Of a stretch of 64,000 nt of DNA, positions 50,382-62,642 are shown in pieces. The position numbers were made by a program, and so were the translations under genes. The first letter of the stretch is position 1; each line of letters opens with the position of its first letter. The stretch spans positions 216,087 to 280,086 of the forward strand of contig WHVD01000113.1 in NCBI GenBank assembly GCA_015178975.1. The letters are read 5' to 3'. The notes below the pieces were generated by a model, which saw nothing but the letters and a program-made list of their open reading frames with translations, did not search any database and had not been told where the DNA came from. This DNA is from Hysterangium stoloniferum. Lineage: Eukaryota > Basidiomycota > Agaricomycetes > Hysterangiales > Hysterangiaceae.

Positions 50382-51187
50382 TATTAGGTATAACGAGTAT
50401 TGCAGAAGTAAGCACACATATGAAAAAGGTGAGACAAAATGTCTTGAAAAGACACAATGCGTCATATTGTTCAATCTCCTCTCAAATGTACTATTATATA
50501 GGAGGATGGTCACACTTTATTGAATATACAAAATTTTACTGAATAATCCTCATATTTTCCAAGTGAGTCTATTCCTTCTGGCCATGACAACTTATTGAAT
50601 GAGTTTATATTTAATTACCTGAAATTTCAACTTTAAAATATGCATGTCCTTTTGAAATATGCACAAATGACATAGTTACACAAAATTATTTGGATTAACC
50701 TAGATTATTTGGGTTAAACAAGATTATTTAGGTTAAACAAGATTATTTGGGTTAAACAAGATTATTTGGGTTATGACTTAAACTTTGGGTTATGATGTAT
50801 TCTCTTGTATACATGCAAAATTTCAAATGTATTTCATATAATTTAAATTTAGTTGGTTTAGAGAGTTAACCAGAACTATCTGGGGTACCAATCCCCATTG
50901 TGCAATTTATTCCAAAAGAATAATCTACAGACAATTGTTTGACTAAATTTTGTCAGATATAGGATAAATATTAATATTTTTGCATTCTTCAGGGTGATAC
51001 CTAATCAACTGAATTTGATTAAATATTAATTTTACGACAAGCAATATAAATATATATACTTTAGTGGATAAATAATTTTTAAAGTTTTAGGTTATCCTCC
51101 ATATGGGTAGTATAGCTAGGGAATCTCTCAGTGAACATTTAATCGCTGAGAGTAAGTGATATGTTTATTGCCTCTCACGAAACAAAA
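50382..51187 (+). mobile_element. Copia LTR interrupted by a 600-bp insertion
   Basis: Left part 50382-50500 (TATTAGGTATAACGAG to ACTATTATATA) and right part 51101-51187 (ATATGGGTAGTATAGC to ACGAAACAAAAC) together reproduce the LTR at 49368-49571 in inverse orientation. Confidence 0.82.
50501..51100. mobile_element. 600-bp AT-rich MITE-like insertion with ATA target duplication
   Basis: Ends GGAGGAT...ATCCTCC (7-bp perfect terminal inverted repeat, then weaker match). It is flanked by ATA on both sides; removing the insert and one ATA gives exactly the length of the uninterrupted LTR at 49368-49571. Inside, a 19-bp unit (GATTATTTGGGTTAAACAA) is tandemly repeated from 50703 to about 50778. 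No open frame of note. The 3-bp duplication suggests the PIF/Harbinger group, as inference. Confidence 0.8.
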
Positions 51188-51205
51188 CTTACTTCGCCAG
51201 ATTTA

Positions 51206-51331
51206 CCGCGGCAGGGGGGGTGCGCCGGGTGGTCGGGTGGTCGGGTGGTAGGGTGGTTGGATGGTGACGTGAGTCAGCTTGAGTCAGGTGGTGGGCCACC
51301 TTACCCGACCACCTGGCGCACCCTGCCACGG
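51206..51331. repeat. GC-rich inverted repeat around a GGGTGGTC minisatellite
   Basis: The left arm (CCGCGGCAGGG...TGCGCC) and right arm (GGCGCACCCTGCCACGG) are complementary, with GGGTGGTCGGGTGG / CCACCTTACCCGACCACC extending the stem. Tandem GGTCGGGTGG units occupy 51228-51260. Could be the end of an uncharacterised DNA transposon. Confidence 0.65.
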
Positions 51332-51469
51332 CCCATGCCACACATGTGACCTGGTTTCAAAACGAACGGGCATCACCCCCCTCGTTCCCCTCACATACCG
51401 CCCTCCATCCTGTCCATCCTGTCTTGCTCTCAGGGCCGGCCTGCTGGACCTGATGTGAGTGTCATCATC

Positions 51470-51581
51470 CCCTCATTCCCCACCACACACACCGCCCTCC
51501 TTCTCTCATGGCTCTCTCTCTCTCTCCCCCCTCTCTCTCAGCAGCCTGGCAGCTCCCCCTCTCTCTCCCTCCCTTGGCCTG

Positions 51582-51616
<35 letters not shown>

Positions 51617-51665
51617 CTCTCTCTCTCTCTCTCAGCCTGGCTCTCTCTCTCTCTCTCCCTCTCCC
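51470..51665 (+). repeat. Compound CT and CA microsatellites
   Basis: CT-rich stretches at 51512-51540 and 51613-51660 surround about fifteen CA dinucleotides (51583-51612). The open frames here are only repeat artefacts. Confidence 0.9.
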
Positions 51666-54158
51666 TGTCCTTGGGGCCTTCAGGTGCAGGTAAGCCAGAC
51701 ATCCTCCAAGATTATGACATGAACTCATATTGGCTTTCACCCAAGCCAGCTTACTCTTCACCACCACAGAAAATGAAACTGGTCAAGTGTTAAAAACCCC
51801 ATTCTCCAACCACCTGTCTCATCTCATTTGAACCTCTTGTTATCTGCGATCTTTGCCATATCGTTGACACTCCTCATGCAAAGGTCACATCACTCCTCTT
51901 CTCGCACAAAACAACTCTCTCGTTTAAGCAACTTGAACACATAATTGCACCATGTCTGCTACACAAATGTCCACGAGCAGCCAAGGTTCTCCTCAGTTCT
52001 GTTACATTCATTCCCCACCTCAGCCCCAAATGCAGTGGAGCTAATCACGGATGGCTGAAGACTTTCCACACATTCTCTCGTTCACATCGTTAGTGTGTAC
52101 TTTCTCATTTAAGCAACCATGCACACTCCACACAGTCTCCTTTTCTACAGGCTGTACTCGACTACTTGAGCCATACCCCATCTTCAACTCACCCAGTTTC
52201 TTTGGTCCTATTTGTCGATGAAACATGTGTTTGCTTTTGCCAGCCAGTGATGAGTGATTATCTGCTGATTATTATGCCAATTACTGATCTCTCTCCCTTT
52301 TTTCTCCTCCTGGTGTTTTTGGGTTTCCACTTCCACTCCCCTGCACTCACTCCCCTTGCCACTACTGTGCCCTCCTCTCCAATCCAACCCCACCTTCAAC
52401 CTGCCTTAGTGAGCGCACCCCCCCCCCTTTCCCCTCAACCAACTTTTATCGTCGTGGTACATAATCAATTGTTTTGTCCGTATATTAAAATAGTATAAAT
52501 AAATTCGGATTGAAATGGCTTGTGTTTGTGACTGGGTATATAAAATTGACACTGAGACTGAAATGACTTAGTGTAATAAATAAATATTGAGTCTTACAGT
52601 GTGTATTGAATGGAGATTGGAATGCATTGTTGCATATATCATGTCATGAATTTTTATTTTTATTTTTATTTTTATTTTTGATTTGACCTTTATGGCTTTT
52701 TCACAACTTGATGACCTCCCTGTCCTTCAGATCATCCGTGATTGCTTCGAGCAATTTCTTGGGACCTTCATGGGCAGCCGGGCATTTGGTGAGAAATACG
52801 GTGTCGTCTTGCTGGCATCTGTGCAATGGTGAAAATTGAGAAAATCAAGCAAGGGACGGCACTGAGTGAGATACTGTAGATAGATAGAGATAAACTGTGA
52901 GACCTGACTCACCTTTTGATATATTCCATCACGACGAGCTTTCTTTGGTGGTACTTTACGCCGAACGTCGTTCGATTTTCTCCTCTCAACCACTCAGGAT
53001 CCCAATCCTTGAGTGGGACATAATGGCCACGGGATGGATCGGCACTTTCCCAATCATGAATTATCTGTTTCCAGCACAAATGGAGTGGGCCTTTCCACAC
53101 GATTGAGGGGATACACAGCCTGCAGTTTTCTGGCAAGGCGGGCTACCTCTGCATTTGCGGTCTAACTGACGACTGGACACGATATGCCTTCATCACGGAA
53201 AACTGGAGTGCATCTGAAATGGAAGATATGACCCACTGGGGGCGACACCAGGTCAGGTTGTTACCATGAATCACCTTGCTCTCTCTCTTGATGTGGGCGA
53301 GACTGCCGTGAGTTTCTTGACCCTGTTTTGGAAATGTGACTGGTAGGTTCCAAGAATTATGGACACGTCTACCAACCCTACTACTGCATCTTCCATTCCA
53401 TCAGCCTGCCCCCCACTCCTGAGGATTCCTCCATCCCAGCATCATCATCATCCTCTTTTGCCCTCTTCAGGATGATGTACTCTTCCGATGCCAAAACCAA
53501 CGCCGCCCACCACCAAACCATCACCATCAGCAGCAAAAGGATCAGGCCTAGGAAGCACATCTGCAAGCGCTTGGGTATCGACAAGGAATGCGGGTGCAAC
53601 ACATGGTGCATGTAACTACTTGAACCACTATCTCACTAGTCAACATGCTGATCATCAACAGGTCATGTTTGCTTATTGGTGATGTCCTGTTTTTCATCTT
53701 ACATGGTGGCAAAACAACGGTCTTAAGGGCCTGAGTTAAACAGCATGTATGCAGGACATACATGGTACATTTCCTCCAAATACGGTTTCTTTCGATGATT
53801 ACTGACCCCTATAATATAATCAACACCTTACCAACTCACCACTACCATCACTACCATCACTATAACAAATGTGATATGGTATGGGTGGTGAAGTCGAAGA
53901 GGAGCTCCCACCCCTTTTCCTTCTGCATCATCAATGAGGTGGCGATAGATAAGAGCTGGACTTGATTCTGGGGTGGAGTGGGATCGATGGGGAAAAGAAG
54001 GGGTAGAACCAAATCGCAGTATTTTTCTTGTGTATGTAGTTAAATATCACCACATTGGATGTATTTTAAACCAATCTATGTGAATGATCACTTTGAAAAA
54101 GTCACTGTATTTGTGTATTGTCTCAGATTGATTTATTGAGTAACAAAGGCAAAGTTTG
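51666..54158. other. Unassigned region, decayed element likely
   Basis: No gene I can name. A minus-strand open segment at 52909-53136 has sensible composition (HYVPLKDWDPEWLRGENRTT ... GVKYHQRKLVVMEYIKR) and may be one exon of an unrecognised gene or transposon protein; flanking frames are broken. Simple repeats: ten C at about 52418, TTTTTA repeats at 52651-52678, CATCAC/TACCATCAC repeats near 53838. Confidence 0.4.
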
Positions 54159-54786
54159 TGTAAAGGGTATGCATACCCGGACTAAGGAATAATAGTTGGA
54201 TTATAGTACTTTATTATTTATCTTTTATTTTCTTTCTTTATATTCTTTCTATATTTCGAGCATACCTTTATTTTGTAGTTCGAAGCTTTGTGTATACATA
54301 TGGGCGCTCTTGGCGCCAAAAATGATAGACACTTTTACCCAGCAGACACCACCTCGTAAACGACCTAGACGTCGAATAGCAAGAGGTGTCAAGGGTAATG
54401 TCTCAACTACCTTTAAAGGTAGTATTCTCTTGCATACTAACGAACTTTGGACTCGAACCGCGAAGGTCGAGTTCCAATCTAAGGTCTTTGCGCTAGTCGA
54501 CATTATAGTCGACTCGCGCTATTATTTCTTTACTCTAGATATTCAGCTTCGCGTTGATTATCTATTTTACATCTAGCTACGAGTTGTACCGTGAAGGTCA
54601 ACTCTTTCATTCTAGCCGTCAAGAGCAACTGTACAGTTGCTCTTGTGATGCGTAGCGTGTCTTCTTACTAGTACTGCTTGTCTAGTAATCTACAGTATTG
54701 TACTGTACGGTCAATACCTGCTAATAGTAGTTGAATAAACACTATTCTTCGTATATTGAACAGTCAGAATCTATTGACTCTTCACA
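54159..54786 (+). mobile_element. 5' LTR of the plus-strand gypsy element
   Basis: 628 bp, from TGTAAAGGGTATGCATACCC to GACTCTTCACA. Immediately followed by TGGTGATCCGAGCC, which starts with TGG as a tRNA primer-binding site should. No 3' LTR in the window because the element is cut at 61873. Confidence 0.8.
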
Positions 54787-54862
54787 GTGGTGATCCGAGC
54801 CGGACCGTTCTTTTCCTATGAGGAAAAACTTATTATTTGACTACTAAGACCTGAACACGCGA

Positions 54863-57800
54863 ATGACTACGGGCAAGAATCAAACACCTAGGCCTTCATC
54901 AATGCCGAGTAGCTCCATGCCTCGTCAAAAATCTTCTAACCTAGAACCACCCCGTAACGTCACTCTGAGGAAGTCTTCGTCGACTTTTCAAGGATCAGCT
55001 CCTCCGGAGGATTCCCCCGGAGTAGTAGCTGGATCGTCAACGAACATTCCCCCCAATCCACCTGAGGAACGCTCATCACTCGAGCAGTTGGACACCCCTG
55101 GAGTTAACGTTGAGCCTAATCGAGCACCCACACCCGTTCTCAGATTCCCTCCAAGACAGGTCATCCTTAAGCAGTTCCTCGGAGGTCATATGGTTTACGC
55201 CCAGCCCATCAACTACAAATGGGATATATACTACACCGATCGAATCCCCGAGGATCAGGTTACCCCCTTTGTGGAGGAGTACAGTACGGATTACCCTATT
55301 CTACTGGAGACTGTAGCAGTCTGGTTAGGGCGTTATCAAGCGATTTTATCGGCGCGGGATTTATTCACGCGACCAGGGAACCTTGAGGATTTAACCCAAT
55401 CGATTCCTGAATGGTCGAACGAGGTGACGACCACTATGGAAGGAGGAAGAAGAATTCTCAGGCGGGAGGTGTTTTCTCTGTTCCTTGAAGCACTTCGTAC
55501 GCATGATGATGTGTTGCAGATCCTGCATGTCCTGCTTAGTGGAGATCATGTTGTGCCTAAGGTTGACTACCAGTACATGTACATCCGTATGTTGGAGGAG
55601 TCTCTCAATGGAGTCATGCCAAATCTATCGCTGGCATACCTCACTTTAAGGGGTCGGTTGAAGCGAAACTAAAGAAGACTTGATAAGATGGTTTTAGAGG
55701 TACTCCTCCCCTATAACGACTCGATCCAGGTCCCTGATTCGCCTATCTCCACGACCAATTCGTTCGTTTGCAACTTAAACGGGTCCCCTGATACTCATTT
55801 TCTGCATTCTCTCAACCGTCCCATAATATTGGAGGATTTTCCACTGGACTTGAGGATGCAAGTGATAGAACGCCTTCAGGAGAAGAGGATTGAGGTCTGC
55901 ACTCCCTTCCATCAACCCCAGCCATGTCGACTTCTGAACACGACGGAGATCGAGAGACAAATCGCGATGGAACCAGGCCTAACGTCTCTCCAGGGATATC
56001 ACCGCTCTCGTGTCGCATTTGAGAGAGTCTCCAACAGCCCTAACTTCAGGAATGAAGTGACCACTCTCAGAAACTGATCAGTCGCCAACAAGGGTCGACC
56101 GTCCTTCTCCACGGCATTCACTGAGGGCATAGCTGGCCCAGTTGCTGGTCGAGGATCGCTTAATCCAGACGGTCCCCGCCATTCTCTACCGATCGCTTCA
56201 AACCCTTTCTTGCCATCAGGAGGACCCCCTAGCGATTCATCTGGGAGTTCGAATACTTCAGACCGGGGAGGGAACTCAGGATGTGGGGAGTGCTACAATG
56301 GAGTGCCTAATACCCCTTTTTGAACTCCGATGCGGTCTCGAGCTAGCGTGCTTATTGACGACTTACCTAAGGACAAGAAGGTCACTCTTAACACCAACAA
56401 CCTTAAGATCAAATGGTCTGATCTCCCTGAATACGACGGAGCTCAATCCGAAGCCCTGGACTATATCATGGACATCATGAGTCTCGCAGAGATATCAGAC
56501 TCTATGAGTGCGATCTTAGGAGTTGCTCTGCCAAGACGACTCAAGGGGCACGCTAAGGTCTGGTGGAGCACCTTAGACCGTGAGCATCGTACTGAATTCG
56601 GTCAATCTCATGGGTCGTTTCTTTGGGGTATCGTCGAAGGATTGCTTGGAACTCGTTGGCGTGAATCCTTAGCCTTAGAATGGGAAGCTATGAAATTTCG
56701 ACAGGCTGGTCACGATCATGAGACACCCGTCCACTATATCCAATGGAGAGTTAAACTTTATCATTTCCTGCACGGGTTCCACCAGGACAGAGGGGATGAG
56801 ACACGCAGACTCATTCTCACGCTTCCTACGGAATGGCTCTACCTTCTTCAAGGACAACCCATCGATGATATCATGAGTTTACAGACTTATGCTAATAACC
56901 TGCAAGAAGCTCTGATTAACGCTTGGGTCCAAACACACTGGGAATGTTACAGGTTCCAGAAACCACGCGTAATGTTATCGGAGGGTCAAGAATTGGATTT
57001 TAGAGTCACCGGCAACTCCTCTTCACCTAACCATATTCTCGTTAGTGAGACTAATGAGAGAGGCTCGACGAGAAGGACCGTTCCGGACGTCGCTGATCCA
57101 AAACAGGGAAAGTGTCACGGAAAAATGTTCTTCGAGAGGAGTAACAAGAGGAGTTCGGTCAAACCCACCAAGGAATGTTGGATATGTGGAAGTCTGGAGC
57201 ATTTTAAGATAGACTGCCCTCAAGCTGGCAAAATGTCTCATTATGTCTCTATCAACAAATGCTCCACACAGGATATGTCGGAGGAAGCTGAGGAGCAAAG
57301 GTTATATGAAGTGGTTCATGGACTATCTATACAAGGACAAGTAAATAGCTCTGATGACGAATTGACTTTTGTTTCCATTTATTCGCCCCATGACGGAGAC
57401 AAATTAGTGAGGGAGGAAAATCGAACGACTGGTGAAGCTCTTCCATCTGAAGCTTATGTATCCATACTCGCCGCAGATTTCTTCGAAAAAGGAGACCGGC
57501 TGAGTGCTCATCGGCAGGACCTTGAAGGCCTGACCGAGAACTACTGTCAGACTGGAGATTCTCATGAACAAATCAGTTCAAATTCGCTCTGTTCGCCTGG
57601 AGCTGATGTTGACACTTTCCCGTTTGATCCCGGGAACCCCCCCGATTTACTACCATACGAGAACTCGGATTCAGAGGACAGCGACGATGATCCAGTATTG
57701 GATTCCCCTTCGAAGCATGTTCCTTGCTGAAGTGAACCCAGGAACGTAAGCTTGTCCCTGCGCAAGGAAAGTAAGAGGCCTCAAATCCAATACCCTCGTC

Positions 57801-60800
57801 CCAGTCATCTGATGAAGGAGGATACTACGATCATTTATCGAAAACGGGATCCTCCCAGTGGTTACTCTAGCATAGGAGTTGCAGCGCTCCATGTTTTTGG
57901 TCATGTAGGAACTCCCGATTCACCCGAACGCGTTAAAATTCGAATGGACACGGGAGCAGATCTTTCCCTTATATTGGAGGAATTCTACAAGGAGCTGCAG
58001 GGCATATATAAGTTGAAACAAGGACTCAAGTTACGTCTAATCCAGCTCACGGGTAACGCTAAGGTTATCAGATATGTTAATATTCCCATTTACCTGGAGG
58101 ACGACAGTGGAACGTTACTGAAGTTCGCGGCAGAAACTTATGTCATTAGAGGAATGACGGTGCCAATTCTTTTAGGAGAAGACTTTCATATTAATTATGA
58201 AATTGGTACTCTAAGAGATCAGCCGTTGGGATCTAGACTTATTCTCCCGGGACGACAGGGTTTTATTCCAGCCAGTTCTTCTAAGGAACCTCAACCTTTG
58301 ACCTTCACCGTCAATAAGGCCCCTTTCGGGAAGCATGAGAAGGAGTCATCCAAACTCACCTCTCTCCCCGATAAAGGTGTGCGTACTGCAAGAGTCACGC
58401 GAGCCTTGGAGGATTGCACTATCGATCCAGAGTCAGCCAGACTAGTGCCTATTTTTGTTGAAGATCTAGAGGGCGATGAATGGATTGTTGAAGGAATTGT
58501 ACTGCAAAATGAGGACGGTTCGATATTAGCCACACCAATCATGGCAATTTCAAGGAATAGTGCAGCAGTACCTTTAGCCAATCCATCGCTAACCCCTAAG
58601 ACTATCCGACGAGGGGAGACAATAGGGATAATTCATGACCCCGCTCGTTGGGCTCACAAGCCCAGGTCACTCGAGGAGAAAGGTTTAATGGTAGCAGGCG
58701 CGACCAAGATCGCACACCTTATCGAAAGTCTCTCTCAACTTGAGGAGGACCGTCAAGTCGCCTCAGAAAGGCCTAAGCCACCTGTTGAACCAGAAATTGC
58801 GGACGATTTCGAACCGCCTGGTCCTAAGACGGCTTCAGTGGCTGATAATGAGAAATTTGCCTCAGAGGATCTTCACAAGTTAGTCAATTTGGGACCGGAT
58901 ATACCAACAGAGGTCCTGCCATGTCTCAGATCAGTTTTGACTGAGAACATTAAGGCTTTCGGAGTCGACGGACAGTTAGGGCAAGTGGAATGTAGAGTCC
59001 CTGTCCCCTTGAAAGAGGGAGCTTAGCCCATATCCATGCCTATGTTCCCTTCGTCCCCTGTCAATAGGAGAGTTATAGACGAGCAAATGGATACCTGGTT
59101 CGAACAGGGTGTCATTGAGCCATCTAAAAGCCCCTGGGGAGCGCCAGCCTTTGTAGTATATCGCAATGGTAAACCACGGGTGGTCATCGACTATCGGAAA
59201 CTTAATCATCTCACTGTTCCAGATGAATTCCCTTTACCATGTCAATTGGAGATTATGCAGGCGCTGTCGGGGTCAAATGTTCTTTCTTCTTTCGATGCGC
59301 TAGCCGGGTTTACTCAATTAGAAATGTTGGAGGACGATAAGCCCAAAACAGCCTTTAGATCCCATAGAGGGCTGTGGCAATTTAAAAGGATGCCATTCGG
59401 GCTCAGAAACGGCCCCTCCACATTTCAGCGCGTCATGCAAACAGTTTTAGCACCCTACTTGTGGATTTTTTGTTTAGTCTACATCGATGACATAGTCATA
59501 TTCTCTAAGAACTGGGATGATCATTTGCTTCACCTGAATCAGGTGCTTGGCGCTATCGCTTCGGCCGGTATCACTCTCTCTCCCAAGAAATGTTTTATCG
59601 GATATAATTCAATATTGTTATTGGGTCATAAAGTATCTAGGTTGGGTTTTTCAACCCACCAAGAAAAAGTTCGCGCTATATTGGAATTGGCCCCACCCAC
59701 TAAGGTTTCTGATCTACAACGGTTCCTTGGAATGGTCCTTTACTTTTCAGCATATATACCGTTCTATTCATGGATGGTGTCCCCTTTATTCTCACTCCTA
59801 AAAAAGGGAACACCCTGGACGTGGACTGCTGAACATGTCCGAGCTTATGAGGATGTTAAAACCACATTAGGATCAGCTCCAGTGCTGGGACATCCAGTTA
59901 GTGGGATGCCCTACCGATTGTATACAGACACTTCAGATTTTGCCTTGGGTTGTTGCCTCCAACAAGTCCAGAAGATGGCTTTAGGAGACTTAGTGGACAC
60001 TAAAATCTATGCCCAAGCCAAGTTGGCTTTTGACCGTGCGCAGGATGTGCCATCCTTTGTTCATCGGTACAAAACCAAACAGCCCGAGATTGAGTGGTCG
60101 GATTCGTGGGGATCCACTTTTGAGGCGACCGAAGTTACTGTTGAACGAGTCATTGCATATTGGAGTCGCACGCTGAAAAGTGCTGAGCGGAACTATTCTG
60201 CTACTGAACGGGAAGCATTAGCAGCAAAGGAGGGACTAGTCCACTTTCAACCTTTCATTGAAAATGAACATGTTCTGCTCATTACGGACCATGCAGCTCT
60301 GCAATGGGCTAGATCTTACGAGAACACTAATCGTCGACTAGCCACATGGGGGGCGATATACGCTGCATTTCCAGGTCTCGAGATTTTGCATCGAGCAGGG
60401 AGAGTTCACAGCAACGTGGATCCACTGTCCAGACTCCCTCAGGTACCAGCCTTCGTGAGCCCTATTAGAGATGATTTGCAGGCTATCACCTCGACCTCTC
60501 TGGACAAAAGTACTGAGGAAAAACTATGGAAGGACGAACCGGCTAAGAAGGTGGTCTTCTCTACCATACTCGATTCTATGGAACCTTTCGGAGTAACTCA
60601 AAAGGTCCGACAGTCAGAATGGGATTCTCATAACGCAATAAGGAACGACCAGGAAGACGAGTCTGACTTCGCATTGTGTCATCCTCAGCTACTAATCAGC
60701 ATCGAGGAGGGATATATAAAGAAATTTCTAGAGGGTTATTCAAAGGACCCCATTTTCAGGAATCTCTATGCTCTAGATACCCCTTCACCCAACGTGGTTG

Positions 60801-61879
60801 TTACTCCTTCTCACTACTTCGTGGGAGCAAACTGACTCTTGTACTTTCGCAACTCAGACTGGAAAAGTCGAGTCTGTGTACCCAGAACTATGATTAACTC
60901 GATTCTAAGGTTGGTACATGATAACCCTTTTGAGGGAGCACACGCCGGAGGCCAGCGGTTGTTCAACCTGATGAAAGATCGGTTCTTTTGGCCAAGAATG
61001 CTACAAGATTGCGTGTCGTATGTGCGTACCTGCGACAACTGCCAAAAAACCAAAGTCGATCACACCGCTCGTCAAGGAGCCCTCAGACCGGCTGACGTAC
61101 CTTTTAGGCCATTCGAGGTAGTTTCTATGGACTTAATCACTGGACTACCCGATTCAGGAAAGGATTCGTATTCCGCAGTCTTCATCGCTGTTGATAAATT
61201 GACGCGTTGCGCTATTACAATACCTACCTTTTCGAACCTTACGGCTGAAGGAGTCGCACGAATATTTGTCAAACAGGTAGCAAGCCCCTTCGGACTGCCC
61301 TCTCGAATAATCTGTGACTGGGATAAGAGATGGACCTGCAGGTTTTGGCGGGAAGTCTGTAAGATCTATGGTACCACCCTTGCGGTATCTTCGGCTCATC
61401 ATCCTGAAATGGATGGGCAAACGGAGAATATGAATGTGACCATAGAACAGATGCTTCGAGCCTATTGTGCCTCTGCTAAGGAAAGCTGGTCCCAGTGGAT
61501 TGAGGTAGTTGTTCACGCATACAACTCGACTGTTCACAGTTCCACAAACTACGCCCCGGCCTTCTTATTAATGGGATACCTTCCAAGAGGAATGTCTCGA
61601 GTCCTAGGAGGTGACGAACCCCTAGTTCCTAGAGAACGATCAGACAGCCCTATGGCCGACCAATGGATCCTCGAGCTAGAAAATCATCAGCAGATGGTGC
61701 GGGATTCAATCGCTCGAGACCAAGAGATTCAAGCACGAGCGTATAACAAGAAGCAAAGACCTGTAGAAGATATCTCTGAGGGAGACTTTGTATTGGTGAA
61801 CCCCCACTCCCTCGAACTGGTGGAAGTCAAGGGAACGGGGAAGAAACTAATACAAAGACGGATTGGACCATTCTGTTAA
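54863..61879 (+). pseudogene. Ty3/gypsy gag-pol in one frame with six internal stops
   Basis: From ATG 54863 to 61879 one frame (2339 codons) runs without a frameshift, interrupted by stops at 55670 (TAA), 56075, 56321, 57728 (TGA), 59024 (TAG) and 60833 (TGA). Domains: Gag with a zinc knuckle CWICGSLEHFKIDC (codon ~772), aspartic protease MDTGADLSLI (~1028), reverse transcriptase LVYIDDIVIFSKNWDDHL (~1540), RNase H YTDTSDFALG (~1690), then integrase with HHCC zinc site (HDNPFEGAH ... CDNC, ~2020-2060), catalytic Asp in MDLITGLPD, second Asp in ICDWDKRW and Glu in GQTE (~2186). No chromodomain is reached because the frame ends at RRIGPFC, exactly where the LTR at 61874 begins; the final TAA belongs to that LTR. 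CpG content is much higher than in other transposons here, so the copy is young. Confidence 0.92.
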
Positions 61880-62458
61880 GTGCCGTGTCGGGAACTTATT
61901 CCGGAACTATCGGGAAGTCACCGGAAAGTCGGGAACAACTAGATAGGGTCAGGACGTCGGCTTCAGCTTATGTGCTGCACCTCTACGCAAACGCTCAATG
62001 TCCTTAATTTCGGAGGTGAGACTTGTGATGGGAGTTATGGATATTCAGAGTTCTGAAGAGTTCCGAATATCGAGCGTACAGAAAGATGGGAGAAGGAATA
62101 AGAAACTAAGTCAATATCAGATCTAAGGTAAAGTACAAATTCGCGGAAACTAATATAAGTCTGCTCGTTATTGTACTACAAACTAAGACCATAATAAGAC
62201 GGAAATGGAAGTGTTCTTAAAACGGAAATACAATAAGACATATTAGGAAGGCAATATTCCATAACAGGAATATAACAAACAAACAAGTGAATACTTGTCA
62301 ATGGACAAATTACCAAATGCGGAACAAGGGAAGAATGCGGATGATACGGTAACTATGATGTTCCGTAGTCGGAGGTCAAAGTCGGAAGTCGGGGATCGGA
62401 AGTCGGGAGTGGGAGACCGGAAGTCGGATATTGAAACATCTGGGAACGGGTCGTAACA
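61874..62458 (-). mobile_element. Gypsy 3' LTR, CpG-rich copy inserted into the gag-pol above
   Basis: TGTTAAGTGCCG to GGTCGTAACA, 585 bp. On the minus strand a GGGGGG purine tract (GGGGGGTACTG) precedes it, so it is the 3' LTR of the minus-strand element whose integrase enters at 64000. Contains short GGAAGTCGG-type repeats at 62370-62430, the region expanded in the 28255 copy. Confidence 0.88.
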
Positions 62459-62642
62459 GTACCCCCCTGTTAGGCTGAAATCCCATAGAGGCGATTAGGT
62501 ACTAAGTGTTTGAAGCGACGGCTGATTGTTATGTGTCGTGAAATTTACGCAAATATGGAGGTGAGAGTTTCGGCTGTTATTCTGAGTATAAAAACCTCCA
62601 AATATTCAAATTAACGTTTTTGTTTCTTTAACCACAACTTGT

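Noticed and set aside
51455..51793. Ser/Leu- and Thr/His-rich frames in the CT/CA microsatellites
   Set aside because: Simple-sequence translation in several frames at once; not a gene.
57728..57730. Programmed stop readthrough between Gag and protease
   Set aside because: The TGA lies at a plausible place, but five other stops break the same frame and most are TGA in contexts expected from CGA decay. Mutation is the simpler explanation until other copies are compared.
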